This document shows, piece by piece, positions 1 through 5,856 of a DNA stretch of 5,856 nucleotides (the stretch's first letter is position 1; each line of letters starts with the position of its first letter). The translations under genes were made by a program, and so were the position numbers. The notes below the pieces were generated by a model. That model was not told the origin of the DNA, did not search any database, and worked only from the letters and a program-made list of their open reading frames with translations. The stretch lies in assembly GCA_036274055.1 (NCBI GenBank), contig DASUGM010000151.1, positions 1 to 5,856 of the forward strand. The letters are read 5' to 3'. The DNA is from DASUGM01 sp036274055 (GTDB lineage Bacteria > Acidobacteriota > Vicinamibacteria > Vicinamibacterales > SCN-69-37).

Positions 1-24
1 GTACCCGCGTACCGATTTTCGCTC

Positions 25-960
25 CTAAACCCGCCGCAGCCGGATTCTCCGCACCGAATGATCGTGGCCGGTCTCGAGGACGAGACGGGCGCGCTCGCGC
101 GTCGGCGCGATGTTGTCGCGCAGGTTGACGCCGTTGATTTCGCGCCAGATGCCGCGCGCCGTGGCCCGGGCTTCGTCGTCCGAGAGCGCCGCGTAGCGAT
201 GAAAGTAGGCGCGCGGATCCCTGAACACGCGCTCGCGCAGCGTCAGGAAGCGATCGACGTACCAGGTTTCGATGTCGCGCTCGTCGGCATCGATGTAGAT
301 CGAAAAATCGAAGAAGTCGGAGACCACGACCCGGCCGGGACCTGACTGCAGCACGTTCAGGCCTTCGACGATGACGATGTCCGGCGCATCGACGACCTGG
401 AACTCGCCGGCAAGGATGTCGTACGACTGGTGCGAATAGACCGGGGCGTGGACCGCGCCCTGCCCCGCCTTGACGTCGCGCATGAACGCGACCAGCCGGC
501 GCACGTCGTAGCTCTCCGGAAACCCCTTGCGCTGCAGCAGGCCGCGGTCCTCGAGCACCCGGTTCGGCAGCAGGAACCCATCGGTCGTCACCAGATCGAC
601 GCGCGGGTGCGCCGGCCAGCGAGCCAGCAGCGCGCGCAGAATGCGCGCGAACGTGCTCTTGCCCACCGCGACGCTGCCGGCGATCCCGATCACATACGGC
701 GTCGGCCCCGGCGGCTGGCCGAGGAACGTCGACGTCGCCGCGTGCAGGTTTTGCGTCGCCGCGACGTGCAGATTCAGCAGGCGCGAAAGCGGAAGATAGA
801 CCGCTTCGACTTCGGCCAGCGAGACGCGCCGGTTGAGGCCGCGCAGTTCGGCCAGATCCTGTTCGTTGAGCGTGAGCGGCGTCGCGGCGCGGAGCCGGGA
901 CCACTCCTCACGGGAGAAGTCCCAATAGGTCTGCACCGGAGCCAGGGCCGGTTCCGACAA
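25..960 (-). CDS. coaA: Type I pantothenate kinase (CoaA)
   Basis: Cytoplasmic enzyme that phosphorylates pantothenate with ATP, the first and usually rate-setting step of coenzyme A synthesis. The 311-residue product matches the bacterial type I family in length (E. coli about 316) and along its whole length as I recall that protein. Visible motifs: Walker A GSVAVGKST at residues 95-103, TTDGF at 125-129 with the catalytic-type Asp127, RKGFPESYD at 144-152, VYSH at 174-177 with His177, EGLNVLQSG at 199-207, and PTRERA near 286-291. Arg106, tied to CoA feedback inhibition in E. coli, is kept, so normal CoA feedback is expected. The start is TTG at 960; it was chosen because the N-terminus (YWDFSREEWSRLR) then aligns with the family and an in-frame stop lies two codons upstream. 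A GTG at codon 9 is the alternative. No strong Shine-Dalgarno is seen. It follows the ferredoxin gene by 6 bases, so cotranscription is likely. Confidence 0.96.
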   Translation of the reverse strand: MSEPALAPVQTYWDFSREEWSRLRAATPLTLNEQDLAELRGLNRRVSLAEVEAVYLPLSRLLNLHVAATQNLHAATSTFLGQPPGPTPYVIGIAGSVAVGKSTFARILRALLARWPAHPRVDLVTTDGFLLPNRVLEDRGLLQRKGFPESYDVRRLVAFMRDVKAGQGAVHAPVYSHQSYDILAGEFQVVDAPDIVIVEGLNVLQSGPGRVVVSDFFDFSIYIDADERDIETWYVDRFLTLRERVFRDPRAYFHRYAALSDDEARATARGIWREINGVNLRDNIAPTRERARLVLETGHDHSVRRIRLRRV

Positions 961-966
961 GGGAAC

Positions 967-1227
967 TTACTTCTTGTAAAACGCCTGGTTCAGCCCGATG
1001 TAGTCCTTCCACTTTTCGGGGACTTCGTCGAGGGCGTAAATCGCCTCGACCGGGCACGCCGGCACACAGGCCCCGCAGTCGATGCACTCGTCAGGATGGA
1101 TGTTCAACATCTTGGCGGCTTCGAATCCGCTCTCGTCCTTGCGCGGGTGGATGCAGTCCACCGGGCAGACATCGACGCAAGCGGAGTCCTTGGTGCCAAT
1201 GCAGGGCTCAGTGATCACGTAGGCCAT
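967..1227 (-). CDS. fdxA: Seven-iron-type ferredoxin (FdxA-like)
   Basis: Small cytoplasmic electron carrier of 86 residues with two iron-sulfur cluster sites. Cys9, Cys17 and Cys21 (C-x7-C-x3-CP) together with Cys58 form the spacing typical of the [3Fe-4S] site of Azotobacter ferredoxin I-type proteins. Cys25, Cys48, Cys51 and Cys54 (CIDCGAC) form the [4Fe-4S] site. The N-terminus MAYVITEPCIGTKD is characteristic of this family. The segment between Cys25 and Cys48 is 22 residues, longer than in the Azotobacter protein. The start is the ATG at 1227; the frame stays open to 1347, but the extra 40 residues do not resemble ferredoxin, lie over the divergent promoter and the start of the next gene, and are rejected. 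There is no Shine-Dalgarno upstream. The redox partner is not shown by the context; the neighbour coaA is not a known partner. The fdxA symbol is by family resemblance. Confidence 0.94.
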   Translation of the reverse strand: MAYVITEPCIGTKDSACVDVCPVDCIHPRKDESGFEAAKMLNIHPDECIDCGACVPACPVEAIYALDEVPEKWKDYIGLNQAFYKK

Positions 1228-1237
1228 TGGTTCAAAT

Positions 1238-1243
1238 CTTATA
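1238..1243 (-). promoter_or_regulatory. Candidate -10 element for the ferredoxin-coaA operon
   Basis: Read on the minus strand, 1246-1238 is TGT-TATAAG, resembling an extended -10 (TG-N-TATAAT) with a mismatch at the last base. An overlapping alternative is TAAGAT at 1241-1236, which has the conserved final T. No convincing -35 is seen. Either choice would start the transcript only about 0 to 4 bases before the ferredoxin ATG at 1227, which fits with the missing ribosome binding site and suggests a leaderless or near-leaderless message. This is a motif call only. Confidence 0.45.
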
Positions 1244-1245
1244 AC
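1240..1245 (+). promoter_or_regulatory. Candidate -10 element for the porin-cupredoxin-kinase-regulator operon
   Basis: TATAAC on the plus strand lies in the 37-base divergent spacer and overlaps the candidate leftward -10, because the core TTATAA (1239-1244) is self-complementary. Start of transcription would fall near 1252, just before the GGAGG at 1256. A matching -35 around 1217-1223 is not evident, so an activator or a different sigma factor may be needed. No -24/-12 (TGGCAC-N5-TTGC) sigma-54 match was found here. Confidence 0.4.
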
Positions 1246-1255
1246 ACGCAGGCCC

Positions 1256-1260
1256 GGAGG
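1256..1260 (+). promoter_or_regulatory. Ribosome binding site of the porin-like gene
   Basis: GGAGG is four bases before the ATG at 1265 and thirteen before a second in-frame ATG at 1274. It supports a start at one of these two codons. The first is preferred; spacing is a little short for it and long for the second. Confidence 0.65.
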
Positions 1261-1264
1261 TAAT

Positions 1265-2488
1265 ATGCGAGCGATGGCCCGTGTCCGGTCCGGTCTCCTC
1301 GCGGCCGTCGTGCTGGCCACGGCGACGGTCGCCTCGGCCCAGACCAACGGTCCGCCCTACGAAACGGCCCGCCCCCTTCCCGTCACCGGCGGCGGCGAAT
1401 TTGCCGGCATCTTCGGTCCCCCCGACGACATCGCGTTCTTCAACTTTACCGACTACGAAAGCAATGCGCTCCGCCTGGTGCGGCTGCGCCTGTTCGGGGA
1501 ATGGCGCCCGGCCCCGCGGCTCTCCTTCGTCGGCGAAGTGCGGATCGAAAACAGCCGCGGCATCGACTTGGCGGCCCTGTACATCCGCTGGCTCCCGCTC
1601 GCCTCCCGCTCGCTCGAAATCCGCGCCGGCCGGGTCCAGCCGCTCGTCGGCGCGTTCCCGCGCCGAGCCTACGGCCGCGACAACCTCGTCCTCGGCCTGC
1701 CGCTCGCCTTTCAGTACGTGACCTCGCTGCGCTCGGACGCGCTGCCGGCGACGATCGACGACCTGCTCCGCATGCGCGGACGCGGCTGGCAGCCCAGCTA
1801 TCCCATCGGCTCATCGGAGCTCGCGCCGGGCGTCCCGATGGTCTCGACCGCGGACTGGGACACCGGGGTCGAAGCCAGCTGGCGGCACGATGGATTCGAC
1901 GCGAGCTTCGGATTGACCCAGGGGGCGCCCGCCGTGCCGGTGGTTCACGACCGCAGCCGCGGCTGGCAGTGGTCGGGGCGGGTCGGCATGGCATTGAAGA
2001 GCGGCGTCGCGATTGGCGCGTCGGCCGCTCGTGGCGCGTGGCTCGACGACGACGTCGCCGCTCTGGTCGCGGCGCCCGGCGTCGACGCACGAGACCAGAC
2101 CGTCGCCGGTATCGAGCTCGAATATGGTCGCGGTCCGTTTCTGGCCCGCGCCGAGTGGTTGGCCTCGCACTTCTCGTTGCCGCTCGCCGAATATGGCGGC
2201 GCCGAGCTGAGGCTTGGCACGCAGGCCGGCTACGTCGAGGCGCGCTATCGCCTCACGCCGCGCGCCGACATCGCGATGCGACTCGATCGTTTGACGTTCT
2301 CACCCGTCACCGGCAGCAACGGCATCGCCACCTCGTGGGATGCGCAGGTCGACCGCGTCGAGGCGATCGGCAGCTACCGGCTGAATCGGCATGTCGACCT
2401 TCGCGGCGGCTGGCAGCACAACTGGCGTCCGGCCGGGCGCGTGCACCGCCGCGGCTATCCGGTCGTCGCCGTGCTGTGCTGGTTCTGA
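1265..2488 (+). CDS. Porin-like outer-membrane beta-barrel protein
   Basis: Predicted 407-residue secreted protein, probably a channel or barrel in the outer membrane. Residues 1-25 form a signal peptide: basic start (MRAMARVR), hydrophobic core (LLAAVVLATATV) and a cleavage site after VASA. The rest shows repeated short amphipathic stretches of alternating polar and apolar residues, for example around 69-80, 84-95, 117-124, 233-243, 278-288, 313-329, 333-344, 359-372 and 377-387, roughly 14 candidate strands in all. The last residue is Phe407 after alternating hydrophobics (VVAVLCWF), the usual signal for outer-membrane assembly. The pattern resembles phosphate-selective-porin-like families, but I do not recognise a named member and the substrate is unknown. 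It contains one Cys (405), unusual for a barrel terminal strand. It is the first gene of a four-gene operon and ends four bases before the cupredoxin gene. A secreted non-channel barrel is the alternative. Confidence 0.82.
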   Translation: MRAMARVRSGLLAAVVLATATVASAQTNGPPYETARPLPVTGGGEFAGIFGPPDDIAFFNFTDYESNALRLVRLRLFGEWRPAPRLSFVGEVRIENSRGIDLAALYIRWLPLASRSLEIRAGRVQPLVGAFPRRAYGRDNLVLGLPLAFQYVTSLRSDALPATIDDLLRMRGRGWQPSYPIGSSELAPGVPMVSTADWDTGVEASWRHDGFDASFGLTQGAPAVPVVHDRSRGWQWSGRVGMALKSGVAIGASAARGAWLDDDVAALVAAPGVDARDQTVAGIELEYGRGPFLARAEWLASHFSLPLAEYGGAELRLGTQAGYVEARYRLTPRADIAMRLDRLTFSPVTGSNGIATSWDAQVDRVEAIGSYRLNRHVDLRGGWQHNWRPAGRVHRRGYPVVAVLCWF

Positions 2489-2492
2489 CGTG

Positions 2493-3155
2493 ATGTGGCT
2501 GCGGACGACCGGGATTGCCTTTGCGGCGGCCGTGCTGCTCGCGCCGGCGGCGCCGGCGCCGGCCCGCGCCGGCAGCATTCGCGGGCGCGTCGCCGTGCCC
2601 GACGCGCCCGTCATGGCTCCGCGTCCGGGCGTCGCCGATCTCATCACGCGGTCACAGGATCACGTCGATCGCCGGCGCTGCGTCGTCTATCTCGAGTCGG
2701 GGCCCACGCTGGCCTTCGCCGAACTCAAGCCCGGCCGCACGCGGATGGATCAGAAGGGCGAGCAGTTCGTCCCTCGGGTCCTGGCGATCACCGCCGGCAC
2801 GATCGTCGATTTTCCGAACAACGACCGCGTGTTTCACAACGTGTTCTCGCTGGCCAAAGCCCGTTCCTTCGACCTCGGGCGCTACGCGCCGGGCCGCAAC
2901 GGCTCGGTGCGATTCGATCGACCGGGCATCATCCCGGTGTTCTGCGACATTCACTCGCACATGAGCGCGTACGTGCTGGTCTTCAGCCATCCGTTCTTCG
3001 CGGTTACGGACGACGCGGGGCGCTACGAGATCGACGACGTCCCGCCCGGCACCTATACGGTGCTCGTCTGGAGCGAACTCGGCCGCGCCGCACCACGAAG
3101 GATCTCGGTCACCGACAACGGCGCGACCGAAGCCGACTTTCAGGTTGAGCGCTAG
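2493..3155 (+). CDS. Secreted amicyanin-like cupredoxin with beta-sandwich tail
   Basis: Predicted periplasmic copper protein of 220 residues, of the kind often labelled methylamine utilization protein or carboxypeptidase regulatory-like protein. Residues 1-26 are a signal peptide ending PAPARA. The cupredoxin part (about 95-166) has FPNNDRVFHNVFS, giving ligand His115, and VFCDIHSHM, giving Cys151, His154 and Met157. The C-x2-H-x2-M spacing is that of amicyanin rather than plastocyanin; His156 is an extra nearby His. Residues about 165-195 (FFAVTDDAGRYEIDDVPPGTYTVLVW) look like a CnaB/peptidase-regulatory beta-sandwich turn motif. Cys63 is unpaired apart from the ligand Cys. The likely role is periplasmic electron transfer or copper binding; no methylamine dehydrogenase genes are nearby, so that pathway is not implied. 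The ATG at 2493 (or GTG at 2490) starts within a few bases of the porin stop with no Shine-Dalgarno, implying translational coupling. The frame is open back to 2391, but that extension lacks a signal peptide. Confidence 0.86.
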   Translation: MWLRTTGIAFAAAVLLAPAAPAPARAGSIRGRVAVPDAPVMAPRPGVADLITRSQDHVDRRRCVVYLESGPTLAFAELKPGRTRMDQKGEQFVPRVLAITAGTIVDFPNNDRVFHNVFSLAKARSFDLGRYAPGRNGSVRFDRPGIIPVFCDIHSHMSAYVLVFSHPFFAVTDDAGRYEIDDVPPGTYTVLVWSELGRAAPRRISVTDNGATEADFQVER

Positions 3156-3157
3156 CC

Positions 3158-4873
3158 GTGACGGTGCTGTCGTCACTGACCAACCGGATCTTCATCGCTG
3201 GCGCGCTGCTGGTCGTGCTGTCGATTGGCGTGGCGATCTATCGCGTCAACTCGTCGGTGGCGCGGCAGGCCGAAGCCGATCTGCGCGCCGGCCTGGCCGA
3301 GGCCTCATCGCTGGTCGACGCCTTCAGCCGCACGCAGTTCGCGGACTTCGTCGTCAAAGGACGGTTGATCGCCGATCTGCCGACGCTCAAGGGCGCGGCC
3401 GCGACCGACGACTCGCCGACGGTGCAGCCGATCGCGCTCGAGAATCAGCAGCGGATTGGCGCCGACCTGTTCGTCGTGCTCGGCCGCGGCGATGGCGTGC
3501 TGGCGCGCGCGGGACGGGTCCAGCCCGCCGATGCCAGCATCGCCGCGCTGCTCGCCGCCTGCCGGGCCGGGCAGGACAGCACGGCGTTCTTTCCGTTTTC
3601 CGGCGGCGTGCTGCACGCCGTGGCGATTCCGATGGACGCCCTGCACACCCTCATCGTCGGCGTCAGCCTCGATCGCGACGCCGCCGAGCGGATCAAGACG
3701 GTCACCAACAGCGAGATCGTCTTCGCCATCGGCCCGCGGATTGTCGCCTCGACCATGGATGACACGCGGACGTCGGCGCTTGCCGGCACGCTCGAGCGAT
3801 CGGACGTCTTCAACACGTGGATCGACGGCGAGGAGTTCATCGCGCGGCAGCAGCCGCTCGGTGGTCACGCGCCCGGCGCTCCGGTCGCCCTGGTGCTGCG
3901 CTCGCGCTCGGAGCATCTTCGCTTCCTGCAGGCGTTGCGCTGGCAGATGGCACTCACCGGGCTGGCGGCGGTGATGGCGGCGACCGTGCTTGGCTACCTC
4001 ATCGCGCGCACCGTCACCCGGCCGCTGCGCGCCTTGACCGCGACGATGCGCGAAATGGCGGCGACCGGCGATCTGGGCCGTTCCGTGCCGCCGGGCGGCC
4101 GCTGGGACGACGAGGACGCGCGGCTGGTGGCGACAACGTTCCGCCAGCTCACCGGCGCGCTCAACCGTTTTCAGCACGAAGCCGCGCAGCGCGAGCGGCT
4201 GTCCTCGCTCGGGCGGCTGTCGACGGTCATCGCCCATGAGATTCGCAACCCGCTGATGATCATCAAGTCGGCGGCGCGCGGACTGCGCAAATCCGCGGCG
4301 CCGGAAGTGATCGCGGTCGCCGACAACATTGACGAAGAAGTGGCGCGCCTGAACCGGGTCGTGACCGGGGTCCTGGATTTCGCGCGGCCGATCGCCTTCG
4401 ATTTCGGCGATGCCGATCTCGCGGCGATCTGTCGCGATGCCGCGCAGGCGGCGCAGGCCGGCCCTGACGATGTGCCGATTGTCGTCGAGACGCCGGCGTC
4501 GGGCGCCATCGTCACCGATGCCGAGCGCCTGCGGGCCGTGCTCGTCAACGTCCTGGCCAACGCGCAGCAGGCGGTGCGCGATCGGCCGGGCAGCCGGCCC
4601 GCGGGGGCCCTGATTCGGCTCAAGGCGGCGCGCGCTGAAAACCGGTGGCGGATCGACGTCGCCGATCAGGGCGCCGGCATCGCGGCCGACGACCTGCCGC
4701 GGATCCTCGACCCGTTCTTCACGACCCGGCGCGGCGGCTCAGGGCTCGGCCTCGCTATTGCAAGGAATATCATCGAAGGCCTGGGAGGCACGATCGCGAT
4801 CGACAGCCGGGAGCGCTCCGGCACCACCGTTCACATCGTCCTGCCCGATCGCGTCGCGGGAGCCGCGTCGTGA
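3158..4873 (+). CDS. Membrane sensor histidine kinase with HAMP domain
   Basis: Inner-membrane sensor kinase of 571 residues that should autophosphorylate on His and pass the phosphate to the regulator encoded next. Order: transmembrane helix 1 at about 11-29; extracytoplasmic region at about 30-262 with no motif I can name, of the size of a double-Cache-type sensor; transmembrane helix 2 at about 264-283; HAMP linker at about 284-336 (RTVTRPLRAL near the start); H box AHEIRNPL with His360; N box around NVLANAQQAV with Asn468; G1 DQGAGI at 503-508; F box FFTT at 520-523; G2 GSGLGLAI at 527-534. All catalytic motifs are intact. The H-box form is that of NtrB/ZraS-like kinases, matching the NtrC-type partner. 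The start is GTG at 3158, two bases after the cupredoxin stop, with only a weak Shine-Dalgarno, so coupling is likely. No PAS domain is seen. Signal unknown. Confidence 0.93.
   Translation: MTVLSSLTNRIFIAGALLVVLSIGVAIYRVNSSVARQAEADLRAGLAEASSLVDAFSRTQFADFVVKGRLIADLPTLKGAAATDDSPTVQPIALENQQRIGADLFVVLGRGDGVLARAGRVQPADASIAALLAACRAGQDSTAFFPFSGGVLHAVAIPMDALHTLIVGVSLDRDAAERIKTVTNSEIVFAIGPRIVASTMDDTRTSALAGTLERSDVFNTWIDGEEFIARQQPLGGHAPGAPVALVLRSRSEHLRFLQALRWQMALTGLAAVMAATVLGYLIARTVTRPLRALTATMREMAATGDLGRSVPPGGRWDDEDARLVATTFRQLTGALNRFQHEAAQRERLSSLGRLSTVIAHEIRNPLMIIKSAARGLRKSAAPEVIAVADNIDEEVARLNRVVTGVLDFARPIAFDFGDADLAAICRDAAQAAQAGPDDVPIVVETPASGAIVTDAERLRAVLVNVLANAQQAVRDRPGSRPAGALIRLKAARAENRWRIDVADQGAGIAADDLPRILDPFFTTRRGGSGLGLAIARNIIEGLGGTIAIDSRERSGTTVHIVLPDRVAGAAS
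4858..4862 (+). promoter_or_regulatory. Ribosome binding site of the response regulator gene
   Basis: GGGAG lies inside the end of the kinase gene, seven bases before the GTG at 4870. It supports this GTG as the start and a GTGA overlap with the kinase stop. Confidence 0.6.
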
Positions 4874-5856
4874 CGCGCGGGTCGATCCTGCTCGTCGACG
4901 ACGAGCCCAAGATTCGACGAGCGCTGACCGAGGCGCTGCGCGATGAAGGCCACACGGTAACCGCGACCGGCGATCCGCATGAGGCGCTGCGTCTGGTCGG
5001 CGAACGTCCGTTCGACCTGCTGGTCGTCGACAACCTCATGCCGGCGTTGAGCGGCCTGGAGCTGATTCGCGAGGTCGTCGGCGCCGGCGGCGGCGCCGAC
5101 CAACCGCAAATCCTGATGATGACCGCGCACGCGACGGTCGAAAGCGCCATTGAGGCGATGAAGCTCGGCGCGCTCGACTATCTGCAGAAGCCCTTCGAAA
5201 TCGACGAATTCCTGGTCGTCGCCCGGCGGGCGATCGAGCACGGCCGCCTGCGCACGCATCGCGACTACCTGATCACGGAGCGCGACGAGCAGTTCGATCA
5301 CTACGGCATCGTCGGCACCAGCCGCGCGATCCAGGAGGTGGCGCGGGTCGCGCGCCTGGTGGCGCAATCACGCAGCACGGTGCTGGTGACCGGCGAAACC
5401 GGGACCGGCAAGGAGCTGGTCGCGCGGGCGATTCACAACTGGAGCGCGCAGCGCGACATGCCGCTGGTGCGCGTCAACTGCGCGGCGCTGCCGGAAGCGC
5501 TCATTGAATCCGAGCTCTTCGGGCACGTCCGCGGCGCGTTTACGGGTGCGGTGACCAACAAGAAGGGCCGGTTCGCCCTCGCCGACGGCGGCACGATCCT
5601 GCTCGATGAAATCGGCGTGATCGCGCCCTCGGTGCAGGCCAAACTGCTGCGCGTGCTGCAGGAGCGCGAATTCGAACCGCTGGGCTCGGAGCGGACGGTC
5701 CAGGTCGACGTCCGCATCATTGCCGCGACCAACCGCGATCTGCGACAGCTCGCCGCCGACGGCCGATTTCAGGAAGATCTCTACTACCGGCTCAACGTGA
5801 TTCCAATCGCGATGCCGCCGCTGCGCGATCGCCGTGAAGACATCCCGCTGCTGGTC
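4870..5856 (+). CDS. NtrC-family sigma-54-dependent response regulator (3' end cut off)
   Basis: The gene is open to the window end, giving the first 329 residues of a protein normally about 450-470 long. It should be phosphorylated by the kinase just upstream and then activate sigma-54 RNA polymerase. Receiver domain (about 4-120): Asp10 and Asp11, phosphoacceptor Asp54 (VVDNLMP), Thr85 and Lys107 (LQKPF). AAA+ domain (from about 146): GIVGTS, Walker A GETGTGKE at 175-182, the sigma-54 contact loop GAFTGA at 222-227, Walker B ILLDE at 243-247, sensor I AATNRDL at 285-291 and FQEDLYYRLNV at 300-310 with Arg307. The segment after Walker B reads IGVIAP, slightly unlike the usual IGDL/IGELP. The remaining AAA+ end and the C-terminal helix-turn-helix lie outside. 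The start is GTG at 4870, overlapping the kinase TGA by four bases. Target promoters are not visible here. Confidence 0.95.
   Translation, partial: MTRGSILLVDDEPKIRRALTEALRDEGHTVTATGDPHEALRLVGERPFDLLVVDNLMPALSGLELIREVVGAGGGADQPQILMMTAHATVESAIEAMKLGALDYLQKPFEIDEFLVVARRAIEHGRLRTHRDYLITERDEQFDHYGIVGTSRAIQEVARVARLVAQSRSTVLVTGETGTGKELVARAIHNWSAQRDMPLVRVNCAALPEALIESELFGHVRGAFTGAVTNKKGRFALADGGTILLDEIGVIAPSVQAKLLRVLQEREFEPLGSERTVQVDVRIIAATNRDLRQLAADGRFQEDLYYRLNVIPIAMPPLRDRREDIPLLV

Noticed and set aside
1..24. GTAC-CCGC-GTAC followed by CGATTTT as a terminator for a gene to the left.
   Set aside because: Only a 4-base stem and four T, cut by the window edge; not enough to call. It also does not suit the leftward coaA transcript.
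430..1263. A 277-codon open frame on the plus strand opposite coaA and the ferredoxin gene.
   Set aside because: It is antisense to two clear family genes, Arg/Ala/Gln-rich with no domain motif, and typical of the spurious long frames opposite GC-rich codons.
1228..1347. N-terminal extension of the ferredoxin by 40 codons.
   Set aside because: Not ferredoxin-like, and it would overlap the divergent promoter and the start of the porin-like gene; MAYVITEPC is the family N-terminus.
2391..2492. Upstream extension of the cupredoxin start into the porin-like gene.
   Set aside because: It would bury the clear signal peptide that begins at 2493 and overlaps the barrel's terminal strands.
1501..2493. 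A 330-codon alternative plus-strand frame inside the porin-like gene.
   Set aside because: Extremely Arg-rich with no domain; the overlapping frame has a signal peptide, a ribosome binding site and a barrel-type C-terminus.
3944..3970. TGGCAC at about 3947-3952 as the -24 part of a sigma-54 promoter.
   Set aside because: The -12 part reads GGGC instead of TTGC and it lies inside the kinase gene. Other TGGCAC occurrences (for example near 2215) also lack the -12 element.
3305..4237. A 310-codon open frame on the minus strand opposite the kinase gene.
   Set aside because: It mirrors the kinase codons, has Arg/Gly/His-rich composition and no recognisable motif, and the sense strand encodes a complete kinase.
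4831..5367. A 178-codon minus-strand frame opposite the kinase-regulator junction.
   Set aside because: Antisense to the receiver domain whose phosphorylation residues are all intact; no motif of its own.
5825..5832. GCGATCGC, the cyanobacterial HIP1 word.
   Set aside because: A single copy in coding sequence of a GC-rich genome; expected by chance and codon use.

Overview
The window is compact, visibly GC-rich bacterial DNA (about two-thirds G+C by eye) with six protein genes and almost no spacer. It suggests a Gram-negative bacterium, because one product looks like an outer-membrane beta-barrel with a signal peptide and a C-terminal Phe, and two others are a periplasmic protein and a sensor kinase with an extracytoplasmic loop. 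The gene mix, GC content and frequent GTG/TTG starts would fit an Acidobacteriota (Vicinamibacteria-like) or a high-GC proteobacterium. That placement is inference and not certain.

Left part (25-1227, minus strand): two housekeeping genes read leftward as an apparent operon, a 7Fe/8Fe-type ferredoxin (fdxA-like) followed after 6 bases by type I pantothenate kinase (coaA), the first step of coenzyme A synthesis. Both have all the expected active-site or cluster-binding residues. coaA starts with TTG.

Centre (1228-1264): a 37-base divergent intergenic region. It carries a self-complementary TTATAA core that can be read as a -10 element in both directions, plus a GGAGG ribosome binding site for the rightward genes. 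The leftward ferredoxin transcript would have almost no 5' leader.

Right part (1265-5856, plus strand): a tightly packed four-gene operon. In order it encodes a porin-like outer-membrane beta-barrel, a secreted amicyanin-type cupredoxin joined to a small beta-sandwich (carboxypeptidase-regulatory-like) segment, a membrane sensor histidine kinase with a roughly 230-residue extracytoplasmic region and HAMP domain, and an NtrC-family sigma-54-dependent response regulator cut by the window end. Junctions are 4 bases, 2 bases and a 4-base GTGA overlap, so translation is probably coupled throughout.

The best candidate for something less described is this four-gene set: an outer-membrane channel, a periplasmic copper protein and a dedicated two-component system made from one message. 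A reasonable hypothesis is an envelope copper/redox sensing or uptake module whose kinase monitors a periplasmic signal linked to the cupredoxin. The sequence supports the parts and their linkage, not the ligand. No RNA genes, CRISPR arrays, insertion sequences or clear factor-independent terminators were seen.
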